The notes beneath the pieces were generated by a model. That model did not search any database. It was not told the origin of the DNA and saw only the letters and a list, made by a program, of their open reading frames with translations. A stretch of DNA of 64,000 nucleotides from Hoeflea_A sp963921345 (GTDB lineage Bacteria; Pseudomonadota; Alphaproteobacteria; Rhizobiales; Rhizobiaceae): the NCBI GenBank assembly GCA_963921345.3, contig CAWUFE020000002.1, forward strand, positions 1,178,001 to 1,242,000. The letters are read 5' to 3'. Both the position numbers and the translations under genes were made by a program. Shown piece after piece: positions 24,883-32,838 of the stretch (the stretch's first letter is position 1; every line of letters starts with the position of its first letter).

Positions 24883-25883
24883 TGTCCGACGATGCGATGC
24901 CGGAGACCAAGGCCTTGCGCCGCACGTCCCTCACGCTCGGCCGGCTGACGCTGCGCGATCATGGCGGCCTGATCGCCCTGGTCATCCTGATCGGCTTCAA
25001 CATTCTGGTGACGCCGAACTTCCTGCAGATGCAGACCCTGTTCGTCAATATCAGCCAGGTGGCCACGATCGCCATCGTGGCGATCGGCATGACATTGGTG
25101 ATCGCCACCGCCGGCATCGACTTGTCTGTCGGCGCGGTCATGGCGCTGGCCGGCGCCCTGGCACCGCTGATCTTCCTGTCGGATTTCGGCACCGCCTATC
25201 CGGTGCTCGGCCTGATCGCGGCCTTCCTGCTGCCGCTGCTCGCCGCCTGTCTGTGCGGCCTGTTCAACGGCCTGATGATCAGCTTTCTCAACGTCCAGCC
25301 GATCATCGCCACGCTGATCCTGTTCATCTCCGGACGCGGCATCGCCCAGGTGCTGACCAATGGCAACCTGCAGACGTTTTCCAACCCCGGTTTCAGCTAT
25401 CTGGGAACCGGGCGCATTCTCGGCCTGCCCTTCCAGGGCTGGCTGGCGCTGGTGCTGGCGTTCGCCGCCTGGTGGCTGGTCTCGCGCACGGTTTTCGGCC
25501 GCTATCTGCTGGCGGTCGGTGGCAACGAGCGGGCAGCGCGGCTCGCCGGCGCTCCTGTGCGCCTCGTCAAAACCGGCGCCTATGTCATCTGCGCCTTTCT
25601 GGCGGGCATTGCCGGACTGATCGTCGTCGCCATCAACTCGGCCTCCGATGCCGCCCGCAACGGCAATCTGATGGAACTCGACGCGATTGCCGCTGCGGTG
25701 GTCGGCGGAGCGCTCCTGCAGGGCGGACGGGCGCCGATTTTCGGTGCCATTCTCGGTGCGGTGATCATCCAGCTGGTCAAGTACACGCTGCTTGCCAACG
25801 GCATCGAGGATGAGGTTGCGCTGATCGCCAAGGCGCTGATCATCGCGCTGGCCGTCTATGTCCAACAGTCGCGGAAGGAATAG
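24882..25883 (+). CDS. Sugar ABC transporter permease (RbsC/YtfT-like)
   Basis: A 333-residue permease with about ten membrane helices, for example GGLIALVILIGFNILVTPNF. Family segments are IAIVAIGMTLVIATAGIDLS, GRYLLAVGGNERAARLAG and LDAIAAAVVGGALLQGGR. The ATG at 24882 shares a base with the ATPase stop (TGATG); a GTG one codon earlier is possible. It pairs with the 25886 product to form the channel. Confidence 0.94.
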   Translation: MSDDAMPETKALRRTSLTLGRLTLRDHGGLIALVILIGFNILVTPNFLQMQTLFVNISQVATIAIVAIGMTLVIATAGIDLSVGAVMALAGALAPLIFLSDFGTAYPVLGLIAAFLLPLLAACLCGLFNGLMISFLNVQPIIATLILFISGRGIAQVLTNGNLQTFSNPGFSYLGTGRILGLPFQGWLALVLAFAAWWLVSRTVFGRYLLAVGGNERAARLAGAPVRLVKTGAYVICAFLAGIAGLIVVAINSASDAARNGNLMELDAIAAAVVGGALLQGGRAPIFGAILGAVIIQLVKYTLLANGIEDEVALIAKALIIALAVYVQQSRKE

Positions 25884-25885
25884 CC

Positions 25886-26878
25886 ATGCTCGACGGCAAC
25901 GCATTCGATCTGCGCAAATACCTGCACAACAACGCCCAGACGAGCGGAGTCTGGATCGCGCTGGCGGCGCTGATCGTCTTCGGGCTGCTGCGCTACGACA
26001 ATTTCGGCAGCGCCTACAACATCGTGTCGTTCCTGAACTACAACTCCATGTTCATCGTCATCTCGATCGGCATGTGCTTCGTCATCATGACCGGCGGCAT
26101 CGATCTTTCCGTCGGTTCCGTCGCGGCCTTCACTTCGGTCGTTGCCGCCTATCTCAGCCCTTACGGCATCGAGGTCGCCTTGCCCGGCGGGGTGCTGGCA
26201 GGCGTGGCGTTGGGTGCCGTCAACGCCTTCTTCATCATCGCCATGCGCATCCCGCCCTTCATCGCCACGCTGGCGACGATGCTGGGCGCCAAGGGTGGCG
26301 CGCTGGTGATCTCCGGCGCCCAGACGATTTCGGTCGACTGGGGCAGCAACTTCACCAAGCTCGGCATGGAAAAGGCCCTCGGCATCCTCCCCTGGTCCAT
26401 CGTCATCGTCGCCATCGTTGCCGTCCTGCTGTGGATCGTTCTCGAGCACACATCGCTCGGCCGCACGGTGCTGGCCATCGGCGGTGGCGAGGACGCCTCA
26501 AACCTGATGGGCCTGAAGGTCGATCGAACCAAGGCCTTCGTCTATCTGCTCAGCGGCGGCTGCGCGGGGCTGGCAGGTGTTTTCCTGGCATCCGGCTTCG
26601 GCGCCGGCCAACCGCTCGAAGGCGTCGGCTGGGAGCTGTCGGCGATCGCCTCAGTCGTCGTCGGCGGCACGCTGCTGACCGGCGGGCTCGGTTCCGTGCC
26701 GGCCACCGTTGCCGGCGCATTGCTGCTCGGGCTGGTCTTCAACATCCTCAATTTCGAAAACGGGCGCGGTACGATAAGCCTCAGTGCCTATTGGCAGATG
26801 GTGATTCGCGGCGGGTTCCTGTTCGTCGTCATCCTGCTGCAGTCCCGCATGAATTCCTCCAGTCTGAAGTCGAGTTAG
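25886..26878 (+). CDS. Sugar ABC transporter permease (RbsC/YjfF-like)
   Basis: A 330-residue second permease, 2 bp downstream of the first. Family segments are FIVISIGMCFVIMTGGIDLS, GRTVLAIGGGEDASNLMG and LSAIASVVVGGTLLTGG. Two different permease genes after one ATPase and one binding protein match the YtfT/YjfF arrangement. Confidence 0.94.
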   Translation: MLDGNAFDLRKYLHNNAQTSGVWIALAALIVFGLLRYDNFGSAYNIVSFLNYNSMFIVISIGMCFVIMTGGIDLSVGSVAAFTSVVAAYLSPYGIEVALPGGVLAGVALGAVNAFFIIAMRIPPFIATLATMLGAKGGALVISGAQTISVDWGSNFTKLGMEKALGILPWSIVIVAIVAVLLWIVLEHTSLGRTVLAIGGGEDASNLMGLKVDRTKAFVYLLSGGCAGLAGVFLASGFGAGQPLEGVGWELSAIASVVVGGTLLTGGLGSVPATVAGALLLGLVFNILNFENGRGTISLSAYWQMVIRGGFLFVVILLQSRMNSSSLKSS

Positions 26879-26881
26879 AAC

Positions 26882-27979
26882 ATGGCCAAGATCGAACACG
26901 TCGAAGCGCGCTATTTTGCCGTCCCGCTAGCCGAAGTTCTCAGCGATGCGATGCATGGCGACCACACGCATTTCGAACTGATCACGGCGACCGTCACCCT
27001 CGACGACGGCAGCGAGGGGACGGGATACACCTATACCGGCGGACGCGGCGGCAAGGCCGTTCTGGCGATGATCCAGCACGACCTGGCGCCGTTCCTCCTG
27101 GGCCGCGACGGATCGGCCGTCGAATCGCTGCACGATGCCATGCAAACCCATGTGCACTATGTCGCGCGTGGCGGCATCGCCTCCTTTGCCATCTCGGCGA
27201 TCGACATCGCCCTTTGGGACCTGCGCGGCAAACGGAGCGGCGAGCCGCTGTGGAAAATGGCTGGTGGCGCCGCTTCCAAGTGCAAGGCCTATCGCGGCGG
27301 CGTCGACCTAAACTTTCCGCTTCCCAAACTGCTCGACAGCGTGCGGGGCTACCTTGCTCAGGGCTTCAACGCCGTGAAGATCAAGGTCGGCCGGCCTGAA
27401 CTGGCCGACGACGTTGCCCGGCTCGCGGCCGTACGCAACCTGATCGGGCCGGAGGCCGCGCTGATGGCCGATGCCAATTACGGCATGACGGTCGACCAGG
27501 CGATCGCCGCCTGCCGGGCCTTCGAGCCTTTCAACCTGCTGTGGTTCGAGGAGCCCATCATCCCGGATGCCTATGCGGCTTACGGCCGGATCGCGGACAC
27601 CACCGGCATGCCGCTGGCGATGGGCGAGAACCTGCACACGATCCACGAGTTCGACTATGCCTTCGCCCAATCGAAACTGTCCTTCATCCAGCCGGATGCT
27701 TCGAATTGCGGCGGCATCACCGGCTGGCTGCGGGTGGCGGAGCGGGCGCGGGCCGCCGGCATTCCCGTTTGCAGTCACGGCATGCACGAATTGCATGTCA
27801 GCCTGGTATCGTCCCAGGCCAATGCCGGCTGGCTGGAAGTCCATTCCTTCCCCATCGACGCCTATACGTCGCGCCCCCTGGTGGTCGAAGACCATCTGGC
27901 GATTGCGCCGGATGCTCCGGGAACCGGCGTCACCTTCGACTGGCACAAACTGAACTCGGCCAACGATCTGGCCGCCTAG
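26882..27979 (+). CDS. Mandelate racemase/muconate lactonizing enzyme family protein (enolase superfamily)
   Basis: A 365-residue acid-sugar dehydratase-type enzyme starting 3 bp after the permease gene. It keeps K-x-K in NAVKIKVGRP, the ligands D (LMADANYGM), E (LWFEEPI) and E (AMGENLHT), and the D/H pair (QPDASNCGGIT and SHGMHELHVS). GTGYTYTGGRGG in the capping domain and MHELHVSLV tie it to the protein at 3582. Translational coupling to the importer suggests that it acts early on the imported sugar acid or its oxidation product. The specific acid is not known. Confidence 0.92.
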   Translation: MAKIEHVEARYFAVPLAEVLSDAMHGDHTHFELITATVTLDDGSEGTGYTYTGGRGGKAVLAMIQHDLAPFLLGRDGSAVESLHDAMQTHVHYVARGGIASFAISAIDIALWDLRGKRSGEPLWKMAGGAASKCKAYRGGVDLNFPLPKLLDSVRGYLAQGFNAVKIKVGRPELADDVARLAAVRNLIGPEAALMADANYGMTVDQAIAACRAFEPFNLLWFEEPIIPDAYAAYGRIADTTGMPLAMGENLHTIHEFDYAFAQSKLSFIQPDASNCGGITGWLRVAERARAAGIPVCSHGMHELHVSLVSSQANAGWLEVHSFPIDAYTSRPLVVEDHLAIAPDAPGTGVTFDWHKLNSANDLAA

Positions 27980-27999
27980 ATCAACACGGATAACACTCG

Positions 28000-29034
28000 A
28001 TGACCCTTTCGGCTGCCTATTATCGCGGCGACAAGCGCTTCACCGTGGAAGAGGTCGCATCACCGCCCTCGCCCGGCCCCGGCGAGGTGCAGATCGACGT
28101 CGCCTTCTGCGGCATCTGCGGCACCGACCTGCATGTCTATCTCGGCCACATGGACCAGCGTGTCGGCTTCGAGCGGGTGATCGGCCATGAGATGTCCGGC
28201 ACGGTCAGCGCGGTCGGCAACGGCGTTACGGACATCGCCCCCGGCGACCGGGTCGTGGTGCGGCCGCTCGATGCCTGCGGCGACTGTCCGGCCTGCGAGC
28301 GCGGCCATGCCCATATCTGCCAGAACCTGAAGTTCCTCGGCCTCGATACCGACGGCGCCTTCCAGGAGAATTGGACCGTGCCGGCCCACACCGTGCACAA
28401 GCTGCCCGCCGGCCTGTCGCTCGACCATGCCGCGCTGATCGAACCGGTTGCGGTGGCCTGCCACGACGTGCGCCGCGGCCGGGTCGAAGCCGGCGAGGAC
28501 GTGCTGGTCATCGGCGGCGGGCCGATCGGCATGCTGATCGCCATGGTGGCCGGCCATGCCGGCGCCAGGGTCACCGTCTCGGAGATCAACCCGCATCGGC
28601 TGGCGGTGGCGGAAAAACTCGGCTTCACGGCGATCAATCCGAAGGAAACGGATGCCGCTGCGGCGATCCTCGAGGCCACCGGCGGCAAGGGCGCCGACGT
28701 GATCTTCGAGGTTTCGGGAACGCAAGCAGGCGTCGACCTGATGACGGCGGCCGCTTCCACCCGCTGCCGGGTCGTCATGGTGGCGATCCATGCCAGCCGC
28801 GCCGAGGTCGACCTGTTCCAGTTCTTCTGGAAGGAAATCGAGATGATCGGCGCCCGGGTCTACGAGCCGGCCGACTATGACGAAGCCATTGACCTCGTTG
28901 CCTCCGGCGCCATCGATGCCAAGACCATGATCACCGACATTCAGGGCCTGGACCGGATCGGCGAAGCCTTTGCCGAACTCGCCGGCAATCCGCAGGCCAT
29001 GAAGACCCTCATCCGCTGCACCCCGGAGGCCTGA
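28000..29034 (+). CDS. Zinc-dependent alcohol/polyol dehydrogenase (medium-chain)
   Basis: A 344-residue medium-chain dehydrogenase. Catalytic zinc ligands lie in FCGICGTDLHVYLGH and GHEMSGTVSAVG. The structural-zinc cysteines are in DACGDCPACERGHAHICQN. The NAD-binding turn is VLVIGGGPIGMLIAMVAG. It resembles sorbitol, threonine and butanediol dehydrogenases. Its place between an acid-sugar dehydratase and a KduD-like SDR suggests oxidation of a sugar, polyol or keto-deoxy intermediate. The stop is 2 bp before the next start. Confidence 0.92.
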   Translation: MTLSAAYYRGDKRFTVEEVASPPSPGPGEVQIDVAFCGICGTDLHVYLGHMDQRVGFERVIGHEMSGTVSAVGNGVTDIAPGDRVVVRPLDACGDCPACERGHAHICQNLKFLGLDTDGAFQENWTVPAHTVHKLPAGLSLDHAALIEPVAVACHDVRRGRVEAGEDVLVIGGGPIGMLIAMVAGHAGARVTVSEINPHRLAVAEKLGFTAINPKETDAAAAILEATGGKGADVIFEVSGTQAGVDLMTAAASTRCRVVMVAIHASRAEVDLFQFFWKEIEMIGARVYEPADYDEAIDLVASGAIDAKTMITDIQGLDRIGEAFAELAGNPQAMKTLIRCTPEA

Positions 29035-29036
29035 CC

Positions 29037-29807
29037 ATGAGCGTTGCAAACCTGTTCGACCTGTCGGGAAGCAAAGCCCTGGTGACCGGCTGCAAGCGCG
29101 GCATCGGCAAGGCGATGGCGGTTGCGTTGGCCGAGGCCGGCGCCGACATCATCGGCGTGAGCGCCAGCCTGGAGAGCGAAGGCAGCCGGGTCGGCGCCGA
29201 GATCGAGGCACTGGGCCGCTCGTTCACCGCCTATCAATGCGACTTCGGCGACCGGGCCTCGCTCAACGGCTTCATCGCAGAGGTCACTGAAGCCCATCCC
29301 GACATCGACATTCTGGTCAACAATGCCGGAACGATCCGGCGGGCGCCGGCGGCGGAGCATCCGGACGAGGACTGGGACGCGGTGATCGAGGTCAACCTGT
29401 CGGCACAGTTCCTGCTGTCGAAGGCGATCGGCGCGCGGATGATCGCGCGCGGCGGCGGCAAGATCATCTTCACCGCTTCGCTGCTGACCTTCCAGGGCGG
29501 CATCAACGTGCCGGGCTATTCGGCGAGCAAGGGCGGCATCGGCCAACTGACCATGGCGCTGGCCAACGAATGGGCCGGCAAGGGCGTCAACGTCAACGCC
29601 ATTGCGCCGGGCTATATCAGCACCGACAACACGGAGGCACTGCGCAACGACAGCGCCAGATACAACGCGATCCTGGAGCGCATCCCGGCCGGCCGCTGGG
29701 GCGAGCCGGAGGATTTTGCCGGCCCCGTGGTGTTCCTCGCCTCAGAGGCCGCCGCCTATGTCCACGGCACCATCCTCACCGTCGATGGCGGATGGATGGG
29801 GCGGTAG
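29037..29807 (+). CDS. KduD-like short-chain dehydrogenase
   Basis: A 256-residue SDR. NAD-binding motif is VTGCKRGIGKAMA, the N-N-A-G segment is ILVNNAGTIRRAP, catalytic Ser lies in IFTASLLTFQGG and the Tyr/Lys pair in YSASKGGIGQ. The end IPAGRWGEPEDFAGPVVFLA and ILTVDGGWMGR match 2-dehydro-3-deoxygluconate 5-dehydrogenase. GGAGG lies 7 bp before the ATG. It completes the sugar operon and likely oxidises a 2-keto-3-deoxy acid; fuconate-pathway SDRs have the same profile. Confidence 0.9.
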   Translation: MSVANLFDLSGSKALVTGCKRGIGKAMAVALAEAGADIIGVSASLESEGSRVGAEIEALGRSFTAYQCDFGDRASLNGFIAEVTEAHPDIDILVNNAGTIRRAPAAEHPDEDWDAVIEVNLSAQFLLSKAIGARMIARGGGKIIFTASLLTFQGGINVPGYSASKGGIGQLTMALANEWAGKGVNVNAIAPGYISTDNTEALRNDSARYNAILERIPAGRWGEPEDFAGPVVFLASEAAAYVHGTILTVDGGWMGR

Positions 29808-29811
29808 CGCT

Positions 29812-30036
29812 TCAGCGCATCGCCATCAGTGCCGTCATGACCCGCGCGTCGACTTCGCAGATCGGGCCGGCAACGGCCGTCTCCAATCCTACATCGCGAA
29901 GTTGGTAACGACTGAGTGCGCGCAGTTCGGGATGAACGCCCGGCGCTCCTGAGCGGAAAGGCCGACGGAACATCGGGGTCAGCCTTGCCATTGCTTCGGC
30001 AATTGCAATACCGCGGCGGGATTGTGTGAGGTGCAT
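29812..30036 (-). CDS. DUF1127 small arginine-rich protein
   Basis: A 74-residue protein with the DUF1127 signature near its C-terminal half, HPELRALSRYQLRDVGLETA. ATG 30036 follows GGAGA by 7 bp, so it is preferred over the upstream in-frame start at 30063. DUF1127 proteins of rhizobia are small, basic, and in studied cases bind RNA or affect carbon and phosphate metabolism. Its stop is 4 bp from the stop of the KduD-like gene on the other strand. Confidence 0.8.
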   Translation of the reverse strand: MHLTQSRRGIAIAEAMARLTPMFRRPFRSGAPGVHPELRALSRYQLRDVGLETAVAGPICEVDARVMTALMAMR

Positions 30037-30222
30037 GAGTTTGTCTCCGCTTTGCATGGGCATAGATTAGCGGTCGACATTCCACCGATGCTTCGATACC
30101 GATCGAAGTTTCAGTCATGGTCGCCAGCGACCGTTTCAACCGGCAAGGTCTTGCCTTCGGCCGCCAGCAGGTGCAGTGATGGCACCGGCCAGACCGGCGC
30201 GCTCAGCTACACAGGTATTTTC

Positions 30223-31392
30223 ATGCATCCCACCCACAACCGCATTGCCGACATCGTTCCCGAAGCAAGACAGTGGCGGCACTGGCTGCACCAGAACCCG
30301 GAATTGCTGTTCGACCTGCCGAAGACCTCGGCCTTCGTCGCCGAGCGGCTGCGCGAGATCGGCGTCGACGAACTGCATGAGGACATCGGCCGCTGCGGGC
30401 TGGTCGCGGTGATCAAGGGCAATGCCGAGGGACCTTCGATCGGCTTGCGGGCCGATATGGACGCGCTGCCGATCCACGAGCGCACGCAATCCGACCACGT
30501 TTCGCGAACGCCCGGCATCATGCATGCCTGCGGCCATGACGGGCACAGCGCCATGCTGCTGGGCGCGGCGAAGTACCTGACGGAAAACCGTGATTTCGCG
30601 GGTACGGCGGTGCTGATCTTCCAGCCGGCAGAAGAAGGCGGTACCGGCGCCAGGGCGATGATCGATGACGGCCTGTTCGAGCGGTTCGACGTTCGCGAAG
30701 TCTACGGCATGCACAACATGCCGGCGCTGCCGGTCGGCGAATTCGGCCTCGCGGTCGGACCGGTTCTGGGCGCCACCGATTTCTTCTATGTCGACATCGA
30801 AGGCCGTGGTGGCCACGCCTCGACGCCGCATCTGTGCACCGACCCGCTGGCCGCCGCCAATGCCATTTACACCGCGTTTCAGACCATCATATCGCGCAAT
30901 GCGAACCCGATCCGCAACGGACTGATCTCCGTCACGTCGATCCAGGGCGGCGAAGCCAACAACGTTATTCCGCAGACGGCGCTGCTCAAAGGCACCGTGC
31001 GCAACCTCTACGAAGACACGCGCGACATGATCGAGCACCGCATGCGCGATATCGTCGAAGGCGTCGCCAAGACCCACGGCGTGCGCGCGGAACTCACCTA
31101 TGACCGTCTGTGCCCGGTAACGTCCAACCACGAGGCCGAGGCCGGTCATGCCGGTGACGCAGCAGAGGCCATCGTCGGCGCCGACAAGGTCGATCGCTAC
31201 CAGGCGCCGCGCCTCGGCGGCGAGGATTTTTCATACATGCTGCAGGCGCGCCCGGGCGCCATCATCTTCGTCGGCAACGGCAACACGGCCAATCTCCACC
31301 ACCCGGAATACGACTTCAACGACGAAGCCCTGCCCTATGGCATTGCCTTCTGGGCACGCATTGTCGAGGAGCGGCTGCCGCTGGCCGGCTGA
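30223..31392 (+). CDS. M20 family amidohydrolase/aminoacylase
   Basis: A 389-residue zinc hydrolase of the hippurate hydrolase/IAA-amino-acid hydrolase group. Metal ligands are recognisable in MHACGHDGHSAMLLG, QPAEEGGTGARAM and MHNMPALPVGEFG. The dimerisation domain begins at GGHASTPH, and RLGGEDFSYMLQARPG closes the active site. ATG 30223 (MHPTHNRIAD) is chosen because it begins at the family's usual N terminus; the ribosome site is weak and the frame is open upstream to 30022. It probably deacylates an N-acyl amino acid. It lies outside the sugar operon and may be independent. Confidence 0.9.
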   Translation: MHPTHNRIADIVPEARQWRHWLHQNPELLFDLPKTSAFVAERLREIGVDELHEDIGRCGLVAVIKGNAEGPSIGLRADMDALPIHERTQSDHVSRTPGIMHACGHDGHSAMLLGAAKYLTENRDFAGTAVLIFQPAEEGGTGARAMIDDGLFERFDVREVYGMHNMPALPVGEFGLAVGPVLGATDFFYVDIEGRGGHASTPHLCTDPLAAANAIYTAFQTIISRNANPIRNGLISVTSIQGGEANNVIPQTALLKGTVRNLYEDTRDMIEHRMRDIVEGVAKTHGVRAELTYDRLCPVTSNHEAEAGHAGDAAEAIVGADKVDRYQAPRLGGEDFSYMLQARPGAIIFVGNGNTANLHHPEYDFNDEALPYGIAFWARIVEERLPLAG

Positions 31393-31487
31393 GGTTTACG
31401 CGAAATTAACCACAGCCTTGGACCGCCTTGCCAGCGCATGGGAGGCCGCTATAGTGCCGGCCAAATCCAGCCGCGCGGAGATCGTTC

Positions 31488-32720
31488 ATGGCACCCATTC
31501 TCGAAGTCTCGGATCTGAAGAAACTGGCGCGGCGCAGGGTGCCGAAGATGTTCTTCGACTATGCGGATTCGGGCTCCTGGACGGAAAGCACCTATCACGC
31601 CAACGAACACGACTATCACGACATCAAGCTGCGCCAGCGCATCGCCGTCGACATGACCAACCGGTCGCTGGCGACGACCATGATCGGACAGGAGGTGTCG
31701 ATGCCTCTGGCGCTGTCGCCGGTCGGGCTGTGCGGCATGCAGCATGCGGACGGCGAAATCCTCGCCGCCCAGGCGGCCGAGGAATTCGGCGTTCCCTTCA
31801 CCCTGTCGACCATGAGCATCTGCTCGATCGAAGACGTCGCTGAGAACACCAGCAAGCCGTTCTGGTTCCAGCTCTACGTGATGCGCGACCGCGATTTCGT
31901 GCGCAACCTGCTCGACCGTGCCCGCAATGCCGGCTGCTCGGCCCTTGTCCTGACGCTCGACCTGCAGATCCTCGGCCAGCGCCACAAGGATTTGCGCAAC
32001 GGTCTCAGCGCACCGCCGAAATTCACTCCGAAACATGTCTGGCAGATGGCCACCTCGCCGTTCTGGTGTCTCGACATGGCGCGCACCCAGCGCCGCACGT
32101 TCCGCAATATCGTCGGCCATGCCAAGGGTGTCTCGGACCTGTCATCGCTCGGCTCGTGGACCGCGGAACAGTTCGATCCCGAACTGAACTGGGACGACAT
32201 CGAGTGGATCAGGGACTATTGGGGCGGCCCGCTGATCCTCAAGGGCATCCTCGACGTGGAAGACGCCCGGCGGTCGCTCGCCTATGGCGCCGACGCGATC
32301 ATCGTCTCCAACCATGGCGGCCGACAGCTCGACGGCGCGCCCTCGTCGATCCGCGCCCTGCCCGATATCGTCGATGCCGTCGGCGATCGCATCGAGGTGC
32401 ATGTCGACGGCGGTATTCGCTCGGGCCAGGACATCCTCAAGGCGCTGTGCCTGGGAGCCAAGGGTACCTATGTGGGCCGGCCCTATCTCTACGGCCTCGG
32501 CGCCATGGGCAAGGCGGGCGTTACCAAGATGCTGGAGATCGTGCAGCACGAGCTCGATACCACGATGGCGCTGTGCGGCCACCGTAAGGTCACCGAACTC
32601 AGCCGGTCCAATCTCTATTCGGTGTTCGGGGAAAAGATGCCCATACCGCCGGAAACGAGGCCGCGCCGCAAGGCTGCGCCAAAGCCCACGCGAACGACGA
32701 AATCCAAGGCGGATGCCTGA
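31488..32720 (+). CDS. lldD: FMN-dependent alpha-hydroxy acid dehydrogenase, L-lactate dehydrogenase-like
   Basis: A 410-residue FMN enzyme. The family signature SNHGGRQLDGAPSSI holds the catalytic His and Arg. Flavin-binding segments are LALSPVGLCGMQHADGE, STMSICSIEDVA and VHVDGGIRSGQDILKAL. The N-terminal FFDYADSGSWTESTYHANE is typical of LldD and related enzymes. GGAG lies 7 bp before the ATG. The last 30 residues are basic and low-complexity. Oxidation of L-lactate to pyruvate at the membrane would complete a lactaldehyde route started by the dehydrogenase at 20756, but glycolate or mandelate are alternatives. Confidence 0.9.
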   Translation: MAPILEVSDLKKLARRRVPKMFFDYADSGSWTESTYHANEHDYHDIKLRQRIAVDMTNRSLATTMIGQEVSMPLALSPVGLCGMQHADGEILAAQAAEEFGVPFTLSTMSICSIEDVAENTSKPFWFQLYVMRDRDFVRNLLDRARNAGCSALVLTLDLQILGQRHKDLRNGLSAPPKFTPKHVWQMATSPFWCLDMARTQRRTFRNIVGHAKGVSDLSSLGSWTAEQFDPELNWDDIEWIRDYWGGPLILKGILDVEDARRSLAYGADAIIVSNHGGRQLDGAPSSIRALPDIVDAVGDRIEVHVDGGIRSGQDILKALCLGAKGTYVGRPYLYGLGAMGKAGVTKMLEIVQHELDTTMALCGHRKVTELSRSNLYSVFGEKMPIPPETRPRRKAAPKPTRTTKSKADA

Positions 32721-32780
32721 GGAACCTTGGGTCGAAACAAGAGCGGCAGACTGAAATATAGATTCAGCCCGCCGCTTTAA

Positions 32781-32800
32781 AGCGCTGAAACAGCAGCGCT
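32781..32800 (+). terminator. Hairpin between converging genes, likely terminator
   Basis: AGCGCTG and CAGCGCT pair around AAACAG and are followed by TTTCC-like sequence. It lies 60 bp after the lactate dehydrogenase-like stop and 38 bp from the converging sulfotransferase stop, so it may serve both strands. Confidence 0.55.
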
Positions 32801-32838
32801 TTCCTGCCCCTCTCCGGGTCAGCTGTTTGTCAGCCGGA

